The translations under genes and the position numbers were made by a program. DNA of 64,000 bases, taken from the NCBI GenBank assembly GCA_035549015.1, contig DASZRW010000042.1, forward strand, positions 1-64,000. The letters are read 5' to 3'. Under the pieces are notes generated by a model. It saw only the letters and a program-made list of their open reading frames with translations. It was not told the origin of the DNA and made no database searches. This DNA is from JAFDZV01 sp035549015 (GTDB lineage Bacteria > Bacteroidota > Ignavibacteria > OLB7). Below, one piece after another: positions 35,595 to 45,027 of the stretch. The first letter of the stretch is position 1. Every line of letters starts with the position of its first letter.

Positions 35595-36722
35595 TCAGCG
35601 CAGGCGCGAGAAGACGCGCGGATCGAATGCCTCGCGAACGGCCTCGCCGATGAACGTGATCAGCAGAAGCGTTACGAACATTGCCCCGAGCGGCGTGGCA
35701 ATCAGCCATGTCTTGTCGATGTTCTTCAGTCCCACCTCCAGCATCTGGCCCCAGCTTGGCGTTGGGGCCGGAAGCCCGAAGCCGAGGAAGTCCAGCGCCA
35801 CAAGGCTCTGGATGTTGCCGACGATGGTGAATGGGAGGAAGGCGATCAGCGGCGTAAGCGAGTTCGGCAGGATGTGCTTGAACATGATCTGCCGGTTGGA
35901 TGCGCCCAGCGCGATCGCCGCCGCCACGTAATCCTTTCCCTTCTCGCGATAGAACTCGCCGCGCATGTAGTAGCTGGTTCCCACCCAGTTGAAAAGGGTG
36001 ATCACGAAGATCAGCACCATGAAGTTGGGAACCAGGATGGAGCTGACGATGATCACCGTGTAGAGAAACGGGATGGTGCTCCAGACTTCCACGATGCGCT
36101 GGCCGATCAGGTCCAGCTTCCCGCCGAAGAACGCCATCACGCCGCCGATGATCGTGCCGAGGATGTACTCCAGCACCGTGAGCAGGATGGCGAAGGAGAC
36201 GGAGACGTTGAAGCCGTAGGCCATGCGCGAGAAGATGTCGCGGCCGGTATCGTCGGTGCCCATGATATGCCGGCTGGATGGCTCGAGCGGGAAGGAGCCG
36301 CCGTCCTCGTAGTCCACGTGATACGGATCCCACGGATACAGGGGCATGATCATCCAGTTCGGGTTGCCCGGCTTGTCGAACTCCTTGCGAAGCTTGGTAT
36401 AGTCCGCCTCCGCCTGCTCCCCCTTCTGCCCGAACGTCTCGCCATTATGGAACGCCAGCACCGGGAAGTAGAACTCGCCGTTGTAGCGAACCACCATCGG
36501 CTTGTTGTTGATCAGGATCGGGAAGGCGAACGAGATGATGTAGAGCGCCAGCAGCAGGAGGAAGGAGTAGTAGCCGCGCTTCAGCGACTTGAACTTCCGC
36601 AGGCGTTTGCGCAGAAGCGACACCGGCCGGTCCGTTGGCTTCCCGGCGGTTGGCTCTGCAGTTGGGCCTGCTATCGGTCCTGGATTGCCGGCGCTGCCGG
36701 CGGCAGTAATATCCTCAGACAT
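35595..36722 (-). CDS. yejE: peptide ABC importer permease, YejE-like
   Basis: 375 residues. After a hydrophilic start rich in Pro/Thr/Gly comes the first membrane helix (YYSFLLLLALYIISFAF), a long periplasmic loop typical of YejE (NNKPMVVRYNGEFYFPV, MIMPLYPWDPYHVDYED), GTDDTGRDIFSRMAYG, and five further helices with the EAA loop KDYVAAAIALGASNRQIMFKHILPNSL. Forms the channel with the YejB-like subunit. In E. coli YejABEF imports oligopeptides and microcin C. The long loop separates it from ordinary OppC. Confidence 0.92.
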   Translation of the reverse strand: MSEDITAAGSAGNPGPIAGPTAEPTAGKPTDRPVSLLRKRLRKFKSLKRGYYSFLLLLALYIISFAFPILINNKPMVVRYNGEFYFPVLAFHNGETFGQKGEQAEADYTKLRKEFDKPGNPNWMIMPLYPWDPYHVDYEDGGSFPLEPSSRHIMGTDDTGRDIFSRMAYGFNVSVSFAILLTVLEYILGTIIGGVMAFFGGKLDLIGQRIVEVWSTIPFLYTVIIVSSILVPNFMVLIFVITLFNWVGTSYYMRGEFYREKGKDYVAAAIALGASNRQIMFKHILPNSLTPLIAFLPFTIVGNIQSLVALDFLGFGLPAPTPSWGQMLEVGLKNIDKTWLIATPLGAMFVTLLLITFIGEAVREAFDPRVFSRLR

Positions 36723-36810
36723 CGAGATGCCAGATTGGTACGAAGATGATGCGTTGCCGCGGGTCCCGGTGCGTGCGGGCTGCGGCGATGACGAACGGAT
36801 GAACGAACGA

Positions 36811-37842
36811 TCAGTCGAAACGGATTCGCGGATCGATCACGGCGTATGCGAAGTCGCTCAGGATGTTGCCGAGCAATCGGAGCACGACGGTGAACACCAG
36901 GATACCCATCACCACGGTGTAGTCCCGCTCCACGGCGGAGCGATAGCTCAGGTAGCCGAAGCCGTCGATATTGAACACGGTCTCGATCAGCACCGAGCCG
37001 GTAAGCACGATGCTCAGGATGCTGCCGATGCCGGTGGCGATCGGGATCAGCGAGTTGCGCATCGCGTGTCCGAAGATCACGCGCCGCTCCGTGAGCCCCT
37101 TCGCGAACGCCGTGCGCACATAGTCCTGGCCAAGGTTCTCCAGCAGCGAGTTCTTCATCAGGATCGTGAGCGTGGCGAATCCGCCGATCATGTAGCAGAT
37201 GAGCGGAAGGACGCTGTGATTGACAAGGTCCCACGCCTGCTCGCCGAACGAGAGCTGGTCCCAGTTGTCGGAGTGAAAGTTGCCGAGCGGGAACCAGTGC
37301 CAGTTCGCTGCCATGGTGGAGAGGAGCAGGGCGCCGAGCGCCCACCCCGGCACGGAGTAGCCGATGAAGACGAGGGCGGAGCTTCCGATGTCGAACGGGG
37401 AGCCGTGTTTGATTGCCTTGAGAATGCCGAGCGGGATGCAGACCAGATAGGAGAGCAGGAAGCCGATGAGGCCATAATAGAGGGAGATGGGAAAGCGGCT
37501 CGTGATCACATCGAACGCCGGATCGCCGTAAACGCTGGACTGTCCGAAGTCTCCCTTCATCAGCTTTCCCAGCCACAGGATGTAGCGCATCGGGATCGGC
37601 TTGTCCAGGTTGTAATACCGCTTCAGTTCCGCCTTGGCCTCCTCGGAGATCTCGGTGTTCCCGCCGCCGATCCCCGAAGCCGTTCCGCCCCCTTCACCTC
37701 CGTGGCTTTGCTGCTGCGCCTGTTGCAGGGCGCGCTCCAGCGGCCCCCCCGGAGTGAACTGAAGGATGCAGAATACAAGGAGCGTACATCCCAGGAATGT
37801 GGGGATGATCAGCAGAAACCGACGGATGAAGTAGTTGACCAT
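36811..37842 (-). CDS. yejB: peptide ABC importer permease, YejB-like
   Basis: 343 residues from MVNYFIRRFLLIIPTFLG. OppB/YejB layout: first helix, the FTPGGPLERAL motif, a YejB-type inserted linker (QQAQQQSHGGEGGG, ISEEAKAELKRYYNLDKPIP), then five helices with EAA loop VRTAFAKGLTERRVIFGHAM and the ending VLRLLGNILSDFAYAVIDPRI. Separated by 88 bases from the YejE-like gene and co-transcribed with it. The in-frame stretch up to 38259 is Pro/Arg-rich and not part of the protein. Confidence 0.93.
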   Translation of the reverse strand: MVNYFIRRFLLIIPTFLGCTLLVFCILQFTPGGPLERALQQAQQQSHGGEGGGTASGIGGGNTEISEEAKAELKRYYNLDKPIPMRYILWLGKLMKGDFGQSSVYGDPAFDVITSRFPISLYYGLIGFLLSYLVCIPLGILKAIKHGSPFDIGSSALVFIGYSVPGWALGALLLSTMAANWHWFPLGNFHSDNWDQLSFGEQAWDLVNHSVLPLICYMIGGFATLTILMKNSLLENLGQDYVRTAFAKGLTERRVIFGHAMRNSLIPIATGIGSILSIVLTGSVLIETVFNIDGFGYLSYRSAVERDYTVVMGILVFTVVLRLLGNILSDFAYAVIDPRIRFD

Positions 37843-38260
37843 CTGGTTCAACCGGATTGGTGCTGCGTGTTGCGAGACGCCGTCATACCACGGCGAATCG
37901 GGAATGATAGAGAAAGATACGCACGATTGGGGATGATGCGGCGCACGGCGCGACAATTTCCTGACCGCTCCGCCGGCATGCGGCAGCGGTATGCCGGCGG
38001 CGGTGTGCCGCATGATTCCGGCGGGTAGTTGCCGTCGGAGCGTTCGGCGCCCGGGTCTGCAATGCCTGCAGGTGCAGGTGTGCGGCCGGTTCGGAAACGG
38101 ACTGTTGTTCGATCCCGCGAAACCCCGGAGTGCCGGGGCAGGAGCGGCGGCGCAGCCAATCGATGCGTTCAACCCAACGGACCGCCGGTTCGCGGCGATG
38201 CCATCGGACGTTGGTACGGCCGATGGTTGTACACGCCCGGCACTCGCAGGAGTTACCACG
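37843..38260. other. non-coding region between binding-protein gene and permease genes
   Basis: 418 bases on the - strand after the yejA-like terminator and before yejB. No gene supported. It probably holds a second promoter for the permease-ATPase genes. Confidence 0.5.
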
Positions 38261-38292
38261 AAAAAGTGCGGCCCCGGGTCACCGGGGCCGCA
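38261..38292 (-). terminator. terminator after the peptide-binding protein gene
   Basis: 11-bp GC-rich stem TGCGGCCCCGG / CCGGGGCCGCA with a four-base loop, followed on the - strand by five T residues (complement of 38261-38265), 26 bases after the stop codon. Confidence 0.85.
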
Positions 38293-38317
38293 GCTCGATC
38301 AACCATCTCAACCGATG

Positions 38318-40363
38318 TTACTTCAGCGAGGGCTTGGAGGAGTCACCCTTCCCGCCGGCCTTCGCCTGTGCGGCCTGCGGCTGAGCGGGGGGCGGCGTCA
38401 TGTGGCCGTCCGGGTACTTCTTATCCCACTCCGGCCAGAACATCACGTCGGTGGCGCCAACGTCCATCGTCACCGATTTATCCGTTGCTCCCTTTTTCGA
38501 CTGGGCAGCCTTCTCCGGATCGTACCACCACTGGAAGAGCGCCTCATCGTAATCGCTGATGCGACCCAGCGTGAAGTTCGGCACGCCGAACTTGTTCCAG
38601 TAGGCGATGCGGACGAACGGCACATGATAGGCAAGCGCATACTGGTTGTTTGCAACGAGGATGCTGTCCAGTTCGCGGATCAGCTTCACGCGCGTCGGCT
38701 GGTCGAACGTGACCTGCTCCTGCTCCATGATCTGGTCGGCGCGCGCGTTCTTGAAGCCGGTGATGTTGTTGGAGTTCGGGCCGGCGAGGCGCGAGTGGAA
38801 GGAACTGATCGGGTTCGGCGGCACGATGCCGCCCCACTGCTGGAACGTCATCGTGAAGTTCTTTTCCAGCGTCATCTTGAAGATGCTGGTGTTGTCCACC
38901 TGACGGAAGTTGACCTTGATGCCGGCCTTCTGCAACTCCTGCTGGTACGGCGTCACGATCCGGATCTGATCGGCCGTCACGAGCATCTCCACCACCAGCG
39001 GCTGGCCGTTCTTCACCAGAATGCCCTCGCTGTTGCGCGACGTATACCCCGCCTCGGCCAGCAACTGCGCGGCCTTCGTGGGATCATACTCCTGCTTCGG
39101 GTTGTTCGGGTTTGCGTACACCGAGTTCGGATAGTATGAATCGGAGAGGACGTACTCGTTGTACATCAGCTTCTCCACCAGGTCCTTCCGGTTGAACAGG
39201 AGCGTGAACGCCTGGCGGACCCTCTGGTCGGTAAACGGCTCGCGCTGCGTGTTGAAGGCGATGCCGCCGAAGCCGGTCGGCTTGTCGTTGTAGATCTTCC
39301 TGCGCTGAATGATTCCGCGCTTCACCAGATCGTTGTCCTTGAACTTCTCGACCCAGTACGATGCACGGTTCACGTAGTAGAAGTCGTACTCCCCCGCGAA
39401 GAACTTCTCCAGGCGCAGGTTTTCGTCGCGCACCACCACGAACTTGATCTTGTCGAAGTTGTTCCAGTACTTGTAGATCGGTTGGTCCTTCGCCCACCAG
39501 TCCGAACGGCGCGTGAGCGTGACGGAGTTCCCCTTCTTGATGTCATCCTTCAGCACCACGTACGGGCCGCTTCCGGTGGGCATGTCGTACTGGTACTTCT
39601 CCAGATACTCCTTGCCGGAGATGTTGCCGATAATATGGGCCGGCAGAACCGGGCGTCCGGCGAAGTAGAACATGTTCTTCCAGTTCTTTGTCTTCGAGCG
39701 GACCGAGACGATATACTTGCTGATGGCGACCGGAGGATCGAACCCGTCGTAGAACGTGTTGGTGTAGGGATCGAGAATGCCGGGATCCTTGCCCAGCTTG
39801 TAGGAGGCGAGCACGTCCTCCGTGGTGACCGGGTGGCCATCGGAGAAGCGCGCATCGGGGTTGATGCGGTAGTAGAACGTCTGCCCGTCCGCGCCTACCT
39901 TCCAGTGCGTTGCGAGGCTTGGAAGATAGTCCAGCGTGAGAGGGTTCGTACCAAGAAGCGACTCGTAAACCAGACCGTAGATGGCGCGTGTTTCGGTAGT
40001 GTTCTCGTCCTTGCCGTATGCCCGGAAGGTGGCCGGATACTCCACCATGCTGGTGGTGACATCGCCCCCCTTCTTTGCGTTGGAGTCCGCGATCAGATTG
40101 CTCTCCTCAGGCGACAGGGACACCGTCTGCCAGCCGCTGTCGGCGGCAACCTTCTCGAAACCCGCACCGCCAAGGCCTGCGGGAACGCTGGGGTCCGCAC
40201 CCGGTGGAACGTTGAACTGCTTCGGCAGCGTTACCGACATGTCCTTCATCTGCGCTGAACCGCCGTCCTTGGATCCTCCCGACTTGCCGCAGCCGGCGCC
40301 CACCAGGGCAACGAGAAGAAGAACAGCAATGGCTCGTACAGAGGTCCGGAATGATTGCTTCAT
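38318..40363 (-). CDS. yejA: peptide-binding lipoprotein, YejA/OppA-like (SBP family 5)
   Basis: 681 residues from MKQSFRTSVRAIAVLLLVAL; lipobox VGAGC with lipidated Cys25. Family 5 solute-binding signature TFYYRINPDARFSDGHPVTTEDVLASY, then GSGPYVVLKDDIKKGNSVTL, AFNTQREPFTDQRVRQAFTL, DPTKAAQLLAEAGY. Periplasmic receptor that delivers peptides to the YejBE-like permease encoded downstream. A Gly/Ser/Lys linker follows the lipid Cys, and the C terminus has a Pro/Gln/Ala-rich tail. Terminated separately from the permease genes, fitting the higher dose usually needed for binding proteins. The substrate may be oligopeptides rather than microcin C. Confidence 0.92.
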   Translation of the reverse strand: MKQSFRTSVRAIAVLLLVALVGAGCGKSGGSKDGGSAQMKDMSVTLPKQFNVPPGADPSVPAGLGGAGFEKVAADSGWQTVSLSPEESNLIADSNAKKGGDVTTSMVEYPATFRAYGKDENTTETRAIYGLVYESLLGTNPLTLDYLPSLATHWKVGADGQTFYYRINPDARFSDGHPVTTEDVLASYKLGKDPGILDPYTNTFYDGFDPPVAISKYIVSVRSKTKNWKNMFYFAGRPVLPAHIIGNISGKEYLEKYQYDMPTGSGPYVVLKDDIKKGNSVTLTRRSDWWAKDQPIYKYWNNFDKIKFVVVRDENLRLEKFFAGEYDFYYVNRASYWVEKFKDNDLVKRGIIQRRKIYNDKPTGFGGIAFNTQREPFTDQRVRQAFTLLFNRKDLVEKLMYNEYVLSDSYYPNSVYANPNNPKQEYDPTKAAQLLAEAGYTSRNSEGILVKNGQPLVVEMLVTADQIRIVTPYQQELQKAGIKVNFRQVDNTSIFKMTLEKNFTMTFQQWGGIVPPNPISSFHSRLAGPNSNNITGFKNARADQIMEQEQVTFDQPTRVKLIRELDSILVANNQYALAYHVPFVRIAYWNKFGVPNFTLGRISDYDEALFQWWYDPEKAAQSKKGATDKSVTMDVGATDVMFWPEWDKKYPDGHMTPPPAQPQAAQAKAGGKGDSSKPSLK

Positions 40364-40765
40364 TGGATCCTCCCTTGTTACAGTGTGAGTATGATGTTGA
40401 ACAACTGGGTTCTGTTGGAACGTGCCCGGATGGTCCTGTTGAAGAAGCGGGAGCTGAGGTGACAGCGTGCCGGGCGCACTGTTGTCGTAGGCCATGGTAG
40501 CCGAATATAACACGCTCCCGCTCACGCAGGCCTACTCCCTTCGGGCTTACACGCGCATATCCCCACCCGCATTACCGCGGCAGACGCGGCCGAGCGTTGG
40601 TGCAGCATGCACTGAAGCATGCTGCACTTCACCCTCTGTGTTGGGGCTGTGGGATTGCGCGCCTCGATTTGATAAATTCTCCGTTCGCAGGCTCTGTCCC
40701 TGATTCGCAGGCATTGTCCTGCCGGTCCAGTCTCTCGAACCGTATGGGTCCTGGAGGATCGCACT
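40364..40765. other. divergent promoter region with hairpin
   Basis: 402 bases between the divergent yejA-like (-) and glycoside-hydrolase-like (+) genes. No gene. Contains the perfect inverted repeat at 40600-40627. Confidence 0.5.
40600..40627. repeat. perfect 11-bp inverted repeat
   Basis: GTGCAGCATGC, six-base spacer ACTGAA, GCATGCTGCAC. It lies between two divergent genes and is not followed by a T-tract on either strand, so an operator is more likely than a terminator. Confidence 0.65.
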
Positions 40766-43700
40766 ATGTTCTCTCGAGTTATCCGCGTACTGCTTGCTGG
40801 TTCATTCTGGTTGCTCGCGCTTGCGGTGATTGCCCGCGCGCAGGATATCGGTATCACCAACGGTGTTCCCTACCCCGCCAGCCATACCGATACCACCATC
40901 AGCCAATATCTCCCATCGCTTCCGCCGGAACCTGCGGGATCGCATGGCTTTCTGCGCAACAATGGAGAAGGCAACTGGGAGTTCGCCGACGGCACGCCGG
41001 CCAGATTCTATGGTGTCTCGATGCAGCTCGCCGCATGTTTCCCGGACAGCGAGGCGGCCATCGTGATTGCTGCGCGCCTTCGGAAGCTGGGGGTGAACCT
41101 GGTCCGTTTCGAGTCGATGGACCTTGGCTACGACTGGGGAGACTACGCGCAGCAGCGGTCGTTCCTGGACGCCGCGAACGGGTTCCGTACGCTCCACGCG
41201 GGGCAGATGGCGCGGCTGGACTGGTTCGTCTATCAGCTGAAGCAGCATGGCATCTACAGCTACTTCATCCTGCAGTCCGCACGTGCCGCGCGCGCGGACG
41301 ACGGCCTGGGTGCCGATGCGGACTCCGCGATGTGGCTGGGGCGCGAGCTGCAATTCCTCTATCCGAAGGCTCGCGCCGTGGAACATTCCATCGTGACGCA
41401 GCTCATGGTGCACACCAACCCCCATACCGGCAACGCCTATCGCAACGAGCCTGCGCTCGCGATGGTGGAGGCACTCGATCAGGGAAGCTTCTTCTCCATG
41501 TGCCGCCTGGGCTACACGGAGTATCGCGCCGGACAGTCCGGCTTCAGCTATCGCCACAGCCGGCGCGTGGACACGCTCTTCGCGCAGTGGCTGAAGCAGA
41601 AGTACGGCTCCACGCCGGCACTCGCCGCTGCATGGCATACGGCTCCGCCGAACGGAGGCTATCCCAGTCTGATTACCGAGGGGAGCTTCGAGGGGGATTT
41701 CCAGACCTACTGGACCATCAACTCCTACGACGGCGTTACCGTCTCCACCATCCTTACCCAGGGGGACAGCGTTCCCAACGGCACGCTCAGCCTGAAGCTG
41801 AGGATCAAGAACGCCAAGGGAGCCAGCTCGCTCTACAGCGCCTACATGCTGCAGAGCGTGACCGGGCTGGAGTACAACACGGTCTATCGGCTCTCGTTCA
41901 AGACCAAGTGCGCCAATGCGGACAGCATCCCGATCCTGCTTGGCGCCTATCAACCGGTGGATGGAGGAATGGGGGCCGGCCTGAGCGGTACGGTGTATGC
42001 GAAGCCGTTCTGGCAACAGCAGCAGGTTGATTTCCTCGTGCCGATCAAGAGCACGGTCCCGGTTGCCGTCGTCATGTGGTTCGGCGCGGTGAACGGCGAT
42101 CTCACGTTCGACGACGTGCAGCTGCGCAAGCTGGAGGTGCCCGGGCTGGTGAACGGCGAGTCGCTGGAGAACTTCACCGTGGGCCGCATTCCGATGGGGT
42201 CGGTGGCGATCAGCCGGGCCGTGAGCGCGCAGCGCGTGGCCGATCAGAACGCGTTCTACATGGATCTGGAGCGGGGCGTGTACGATGAGATGCGCCGGCT
42301 TCTTCACGATACCATCGGCGCCAGGCAGGTCTTCACCGGTGCCGGCCACTACTGGGCAAGCGGATTTCAGGAGACGATGGCGCAGGCTGCGTCGGACTTC
42401 ACGCTCTCGGCAAAGGGATGGGACTACATCTCGAGCGGCGCACCCGGTGCCGGATGGGAAACCCGCAACACCTCCCCGCTCCGTGTGGACTGGGGTGGCA
42501 TGCCGAACACCTGGGTGCAGAGCGCGCATCGCCGGCAACCGTTCATCGCGTCGTTCCAGCAGCCCTACCCGAATCGCTATCAGGCGGAGTCCGTTCTCTC
42601 CAATGCCGTCTACTCCTCGCTCCAGGATTGGGACGGGCTCATGTGGGATGCCTATGCGGACGACAGGCTGACGGACAACCAGGCGATCGACAGCCTGCAG
42701 TACTATATGATCGGGAAGAACCCGCTGGTGACATCGCTGATGCCGGCGGCATCGTTCCTCTATCGCAACCGGCTTGTTGCTCCGGCGCAGACAACGATCA
42801 GCATCCAGCACAGCCAGGATCAGGCGCAGGCATTCACGCGCATGATCAATCTGTGGGATGATTACGGCGTGCCCGGCGGATTCAACGGCCGTGCGGCGCT
42901 GGTGAACCGGATCGTGATCGACTCCGTGAACGCCAGCTACTTCACGCAGCGCGAGGATATCTCCTTCTCCGCGGAAGTGGACGGCCAGTCCGAGAGCGAT
43001 ACGCGCGAGATCCTCTGGGAGTACAGCCGCGGCTCGCTCACACTCGATGCGCAGAAGGCGCAGGGGGTGAGCGGCTATCTGACCCGCTCCGGCGGGCTCG
43101 CGCTCCGTAATCTGGATATCAAACTTCAGAGCGGCAACGAGACGGCAACCATTCTCTGGGTGCCTCTGGACACCGCGCAGCGCGTGGGGGATCATGGCCG
43201 TTCGCTCCTGACCATCGCCTCGCGCATGGAGCCTACCGGCTGGCACTGGCTGGATACGATGCACGGCACAACGTGGGGCGGGAGCCCGATGCTGCTCGAT
43301 CCGGTGCGGGTACGCCTGACGATCAAGCCGAACGACAACTCCAACGTGGCCACGCTCACGCCGCTCGATCCCTCGGGGAATCCGGCCGGCACACCGATCA
43401 CCGGCACGGCCGTGAACGGCAAGATCGATCTCGGCATCGATCAGAGCACGGTGCATTCGATCTGGTTCGCCGTGGAGCTGAAGTTCGATCCCAGCGCAGC
43501 CGTTGCCGGCGGCGCCACGGCGGCGGGTGCGCTCGCGGCGGAGCCGAGCATCACGAGCGAGCGTTCCTATGTCACCTATTCGCTTGCAGTTCCATCGGGT
43601 GACGTCCGGGTGGAGGCGTTCGATGCGCTGGGCCGCATGGTGCGGACGCTGCATGCGGGCCCGGCTGATGCCGGGCGTCACAGCGAGCGATTCGATGCAG

Positions 43701-43786
43701 TCGCGCTGCCGGCGGGGACGTACATCATCCGTCTGCGCACCGCCGAGGGAGCCGTGATGACAACCAAGGTTGCCGTTGTCCGTTAG
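40766..43786 (+). CDS. secreted glycoside-hydrolase-like protein with type IX sorting tail
   Basis: 1006 residues. Signal peptide LLAGSFWLLALAVIARAQ. The N-terminal ~300 residues look like the first part of a GH5/GH42-type TIM barrel (GNWEFADGTPARFYGVSMQL, LRKLGVNLVRFESMDLGYDW, LDWFVYQLKQHGIYSYFIL) with the NEP motif in AYRNEPALAMVE near residue 228, the expected acid/base Glu. A carbohydrate-binding-like beta sandwich follows (about 303-460: EGSFEGDFQTYWTINSYD, LTFDDVQLRKLEV), then barrel-like sequence resumes (VFTGAGHYWASGFQETMAQA, GLMWDAYADDRLTDNQAID). The tail is a Por-type domain (GDVRVEAFDALGRMVRTLHA) ending KVAVVR. Probably an outer-surface polysaccharide hydrolase; substrate unknown. 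Confidence 0.85.
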   Translation: MFSRVIRVLLAGSFWLLALAVIARAQDIGITNGVPYPASHTDTTISQYLPSLPPEPAGSHGFLRNNGEGNWEFADGTPARFYGVSMQLAACFPDSEAAIVIAARLRKLGVNLVRFESMDLGYDWGDYAQQRSFLDAANGFRTLHAGQMARLDWFVYQLKQHGIYSYFILQSARAARADDGLGADADSAMWLGRELQFLYPKARAVEHSIVTQLMVHTNPHTGNAYRNEPALAMVEALDQGSFFSMCRLGYTEYRAGQSGFSYRHSRRVDTLFAQWLKQKYGSTPALAAAWHTAPPNGGYPSLITEGSFEGDFQTYWTINSYDGVTVSTILTQGDSVPNGTLSLKLRIKNAKGASSLYSAYMLQSVTGLEYNTVYRLSFKTKCANADSIPILLGAYQPVDGGMGAGLSGTVYAKPFWQQQQVDFLVPIKSTVPVAVVMWFGAVNGDLTFDDVQLRKLEVPGLVNGESLENFTVGRIPMGSVAISRAVSAQRVADQNAFYMDLERGVYDEMRRLLHDTIGARQVFTGAGHYWASGFQETMAQAASDFTLSAKGWDYISSGAPGAGWETRNTSPLRVDWGGMPNTWVQSAHRRQPFIASFQQPYPNRYQAESVLSNAVYSSLQDWDGLMWDAYADDRLTDNQAIDSLQYYMIGKNPLVTSLMPAASFLYRNRLVAPAQTTISIQHSQDQAQAFTRMINLWDDYGVPGGFNGRAALVNRIVIDSVNASYFTQREDISFSAEVDGQSESDTREILWEYSRGSLTLDAQKAQGVSGYLTRSGGLALRNLDIKLQSGNETATILWVPLDTAQRVGDHGRSLLTIASRMEPTGWHWLDTMHGTTWGGSPMLLDPVRVRLTIKPNDNSNVATLTPLDPSGNPAGTPITGTAVNGKIDLGIDQSTVHSIWFAVELKFDPSAAVAGGATAAGALAAEPSITSERSYVTYSLAVPSGDVRVEAFDALGRMVRTLHAGPADAGRHSERFDAVALPAGTYIIRLRTAEGAVMTTKVAVVR

Positions 43787-43870
43787 CGCGCCATGTGAGC
43801 GCACGTACTGTAGCAGAGTAAAGCGGCTGCCGGCGCGGCCTACAGTTTTTTTGAGAGGTATATTTCAATC

Positions 43871-43906
43871 GGGGGATGCGGTGGTTGCAGCCGCATTCCC
43901 CGGTTT
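43871..43906 (+). terminator. probable terminator after the glycoside-hydrolase-like gene
   Basis: Imperfect GC-rich stem (GGGGGATGCGG / CCGCATTCCCC with one mismatch or bulge) followed by GGTTTC; 85 bases after the stop codon. Confidence 0.5.
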
Positions 43907-43994
43907 CGTGGGCTGAGGCAGCTCGGTTTGCGGTGGGAACCGTAATTTCGCGGCTGCTTCATCGGTGCCCATGCCTCCGTGCCGGATAGTCCGG

Positions 43995-44786
43995 ATGCTG
44001 CGGGCCCATTCCCAATCCGTTGTGGTCTACTTCTTCTCCGACGTTCATCTCGGCCTTGGTTCGCCCGCATCGAATCGCGAGCGGGAGGCGGTGCTGGGGC
44101 GCTTCCTGGCGATGATCCGCGACCGGCGGCCGGAGGCTCTCTATATCGTTGGCGATCTGTTCGATTACTGGTTCGAGTATCGCACGGTGATCCCGCGCGG
44201 GTTCTCCCGCACCATCGGCGCGCTTGCCGCGGTCGTGGATGCCGGCGTGCGCGTGGAGTATCTGGTGGGGAATCACGACTTCGGGCATCGTGATTTCTTC
44301 GAGAAGGAGTTGGGGATACCGGTTCACTTCGGTGACCTCGAGCGGGTGATCGCCGGGCGCCGCTGTTATCTCTCGCATGGCGACGGGAAGGCATTCAACG
44401 ATACCGGCTATCTGATTCTCAAGAAGATTCTCCGCGCCCGCATCTCCGGCATGCTGTTCCGCCTGATGCATCCCGATATCGGTATCGGTGTGGCGGCCTG
44501 GGCATCCAGGCGCAGCCGCGATTACACGGCGCAGAAGAATTACGACGGCGAGCGTCCCGGCGAGTCCGATGGGCTGTATGCATTCGCGGAGCGGAAGATC
44601 GTACAGGAGGGATTCGAGTTGGTGGTGATGGGGCACAGCCATCGGCCGCGCCGCGCAGATCTTCCCGGCGGCACCTACATCAATCTCGGAACCTGGCTGC
44701 GCGACCGTTCCTATCTGGTGATGGATGAATCCACGCTCGAGCTGCTCCGGTTCGAGGAGGAAGTCCGGGACGCACCGCTGCGGTGA
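43995..44786 (+). CDS. lpxH: UDP-2,3-diacylglucosamine hydrolase-like metallophosphoesterase
   Basis: 263 residues from MLRAHSQSVVVYFFSDVHLG; ATGs at 43965 and 43971 would add about ten residues. All metallophosphoesterase motifs of LpxH are present: SDVHLG, GDLFDYW, GNHDFGHRDFF, SHGDGK, and GHSHRPRRADLPGGTYINLG. Cleaves UDP-2,3-diacylglucosamine to lipid X in lipid A synthesis at the inner membrane face, supporting a Gram-negative envelope. Paralogs of LpxH without that activity exist in Bacteroidota, so the exact substrate is probable rather than certain. Confidence 0.87.
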   Translation: MLRAHSQSVVVYFFSDVHLGLGSPASNREREAVLGRFLAMIRDRRPEALYIVGDLFDYWFEYRTVIPRGFSRTIGALAAVVDAGVRVEYLVGNHDFGHRDFFEKELGIPVHFGDLERVIAGRRCYLSHGDGKAFNDTGYLILKKILRARISGMLFRLMHPDIGIGVAAWASRRSRDYTAQKNYDGERPGESDGLYAFAERKIVQEGFELVVMGHSHRPRRADLPGGTYINLGTWLRDRSYLVMDESTLELLRFEEEVRDAPLR

Positions 44787-45027
44787 AGCAGTGGCTGTGA
44801 AGCACGGCGCCTGTATCACTTCGTGTTTCGCCGTTCGGTCGTGGCGATGACATCACCGTTCATCTTGTATCTTGGGCCGCCCGACGGAACGCGCCGTGAC
44901 GCCGCCCGATGCAGCGGGCCCATGCGCGAACTTCCCGCTTCCTTCTGCCGCCCACCGGAAACCCCGGCGAGGCGCGGCCCGGCGCACCGGGAACCATGAC
45001 CCGACATTCCAACAACTGCGATAGACC

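Noticed and set aside
40802..43804. A 1000-codon open frame antisense to the glycoside-hydrolase-like gene
   Set aside because: Mirror of the real gene; no motifs, no signal peptide, biased residue composition.
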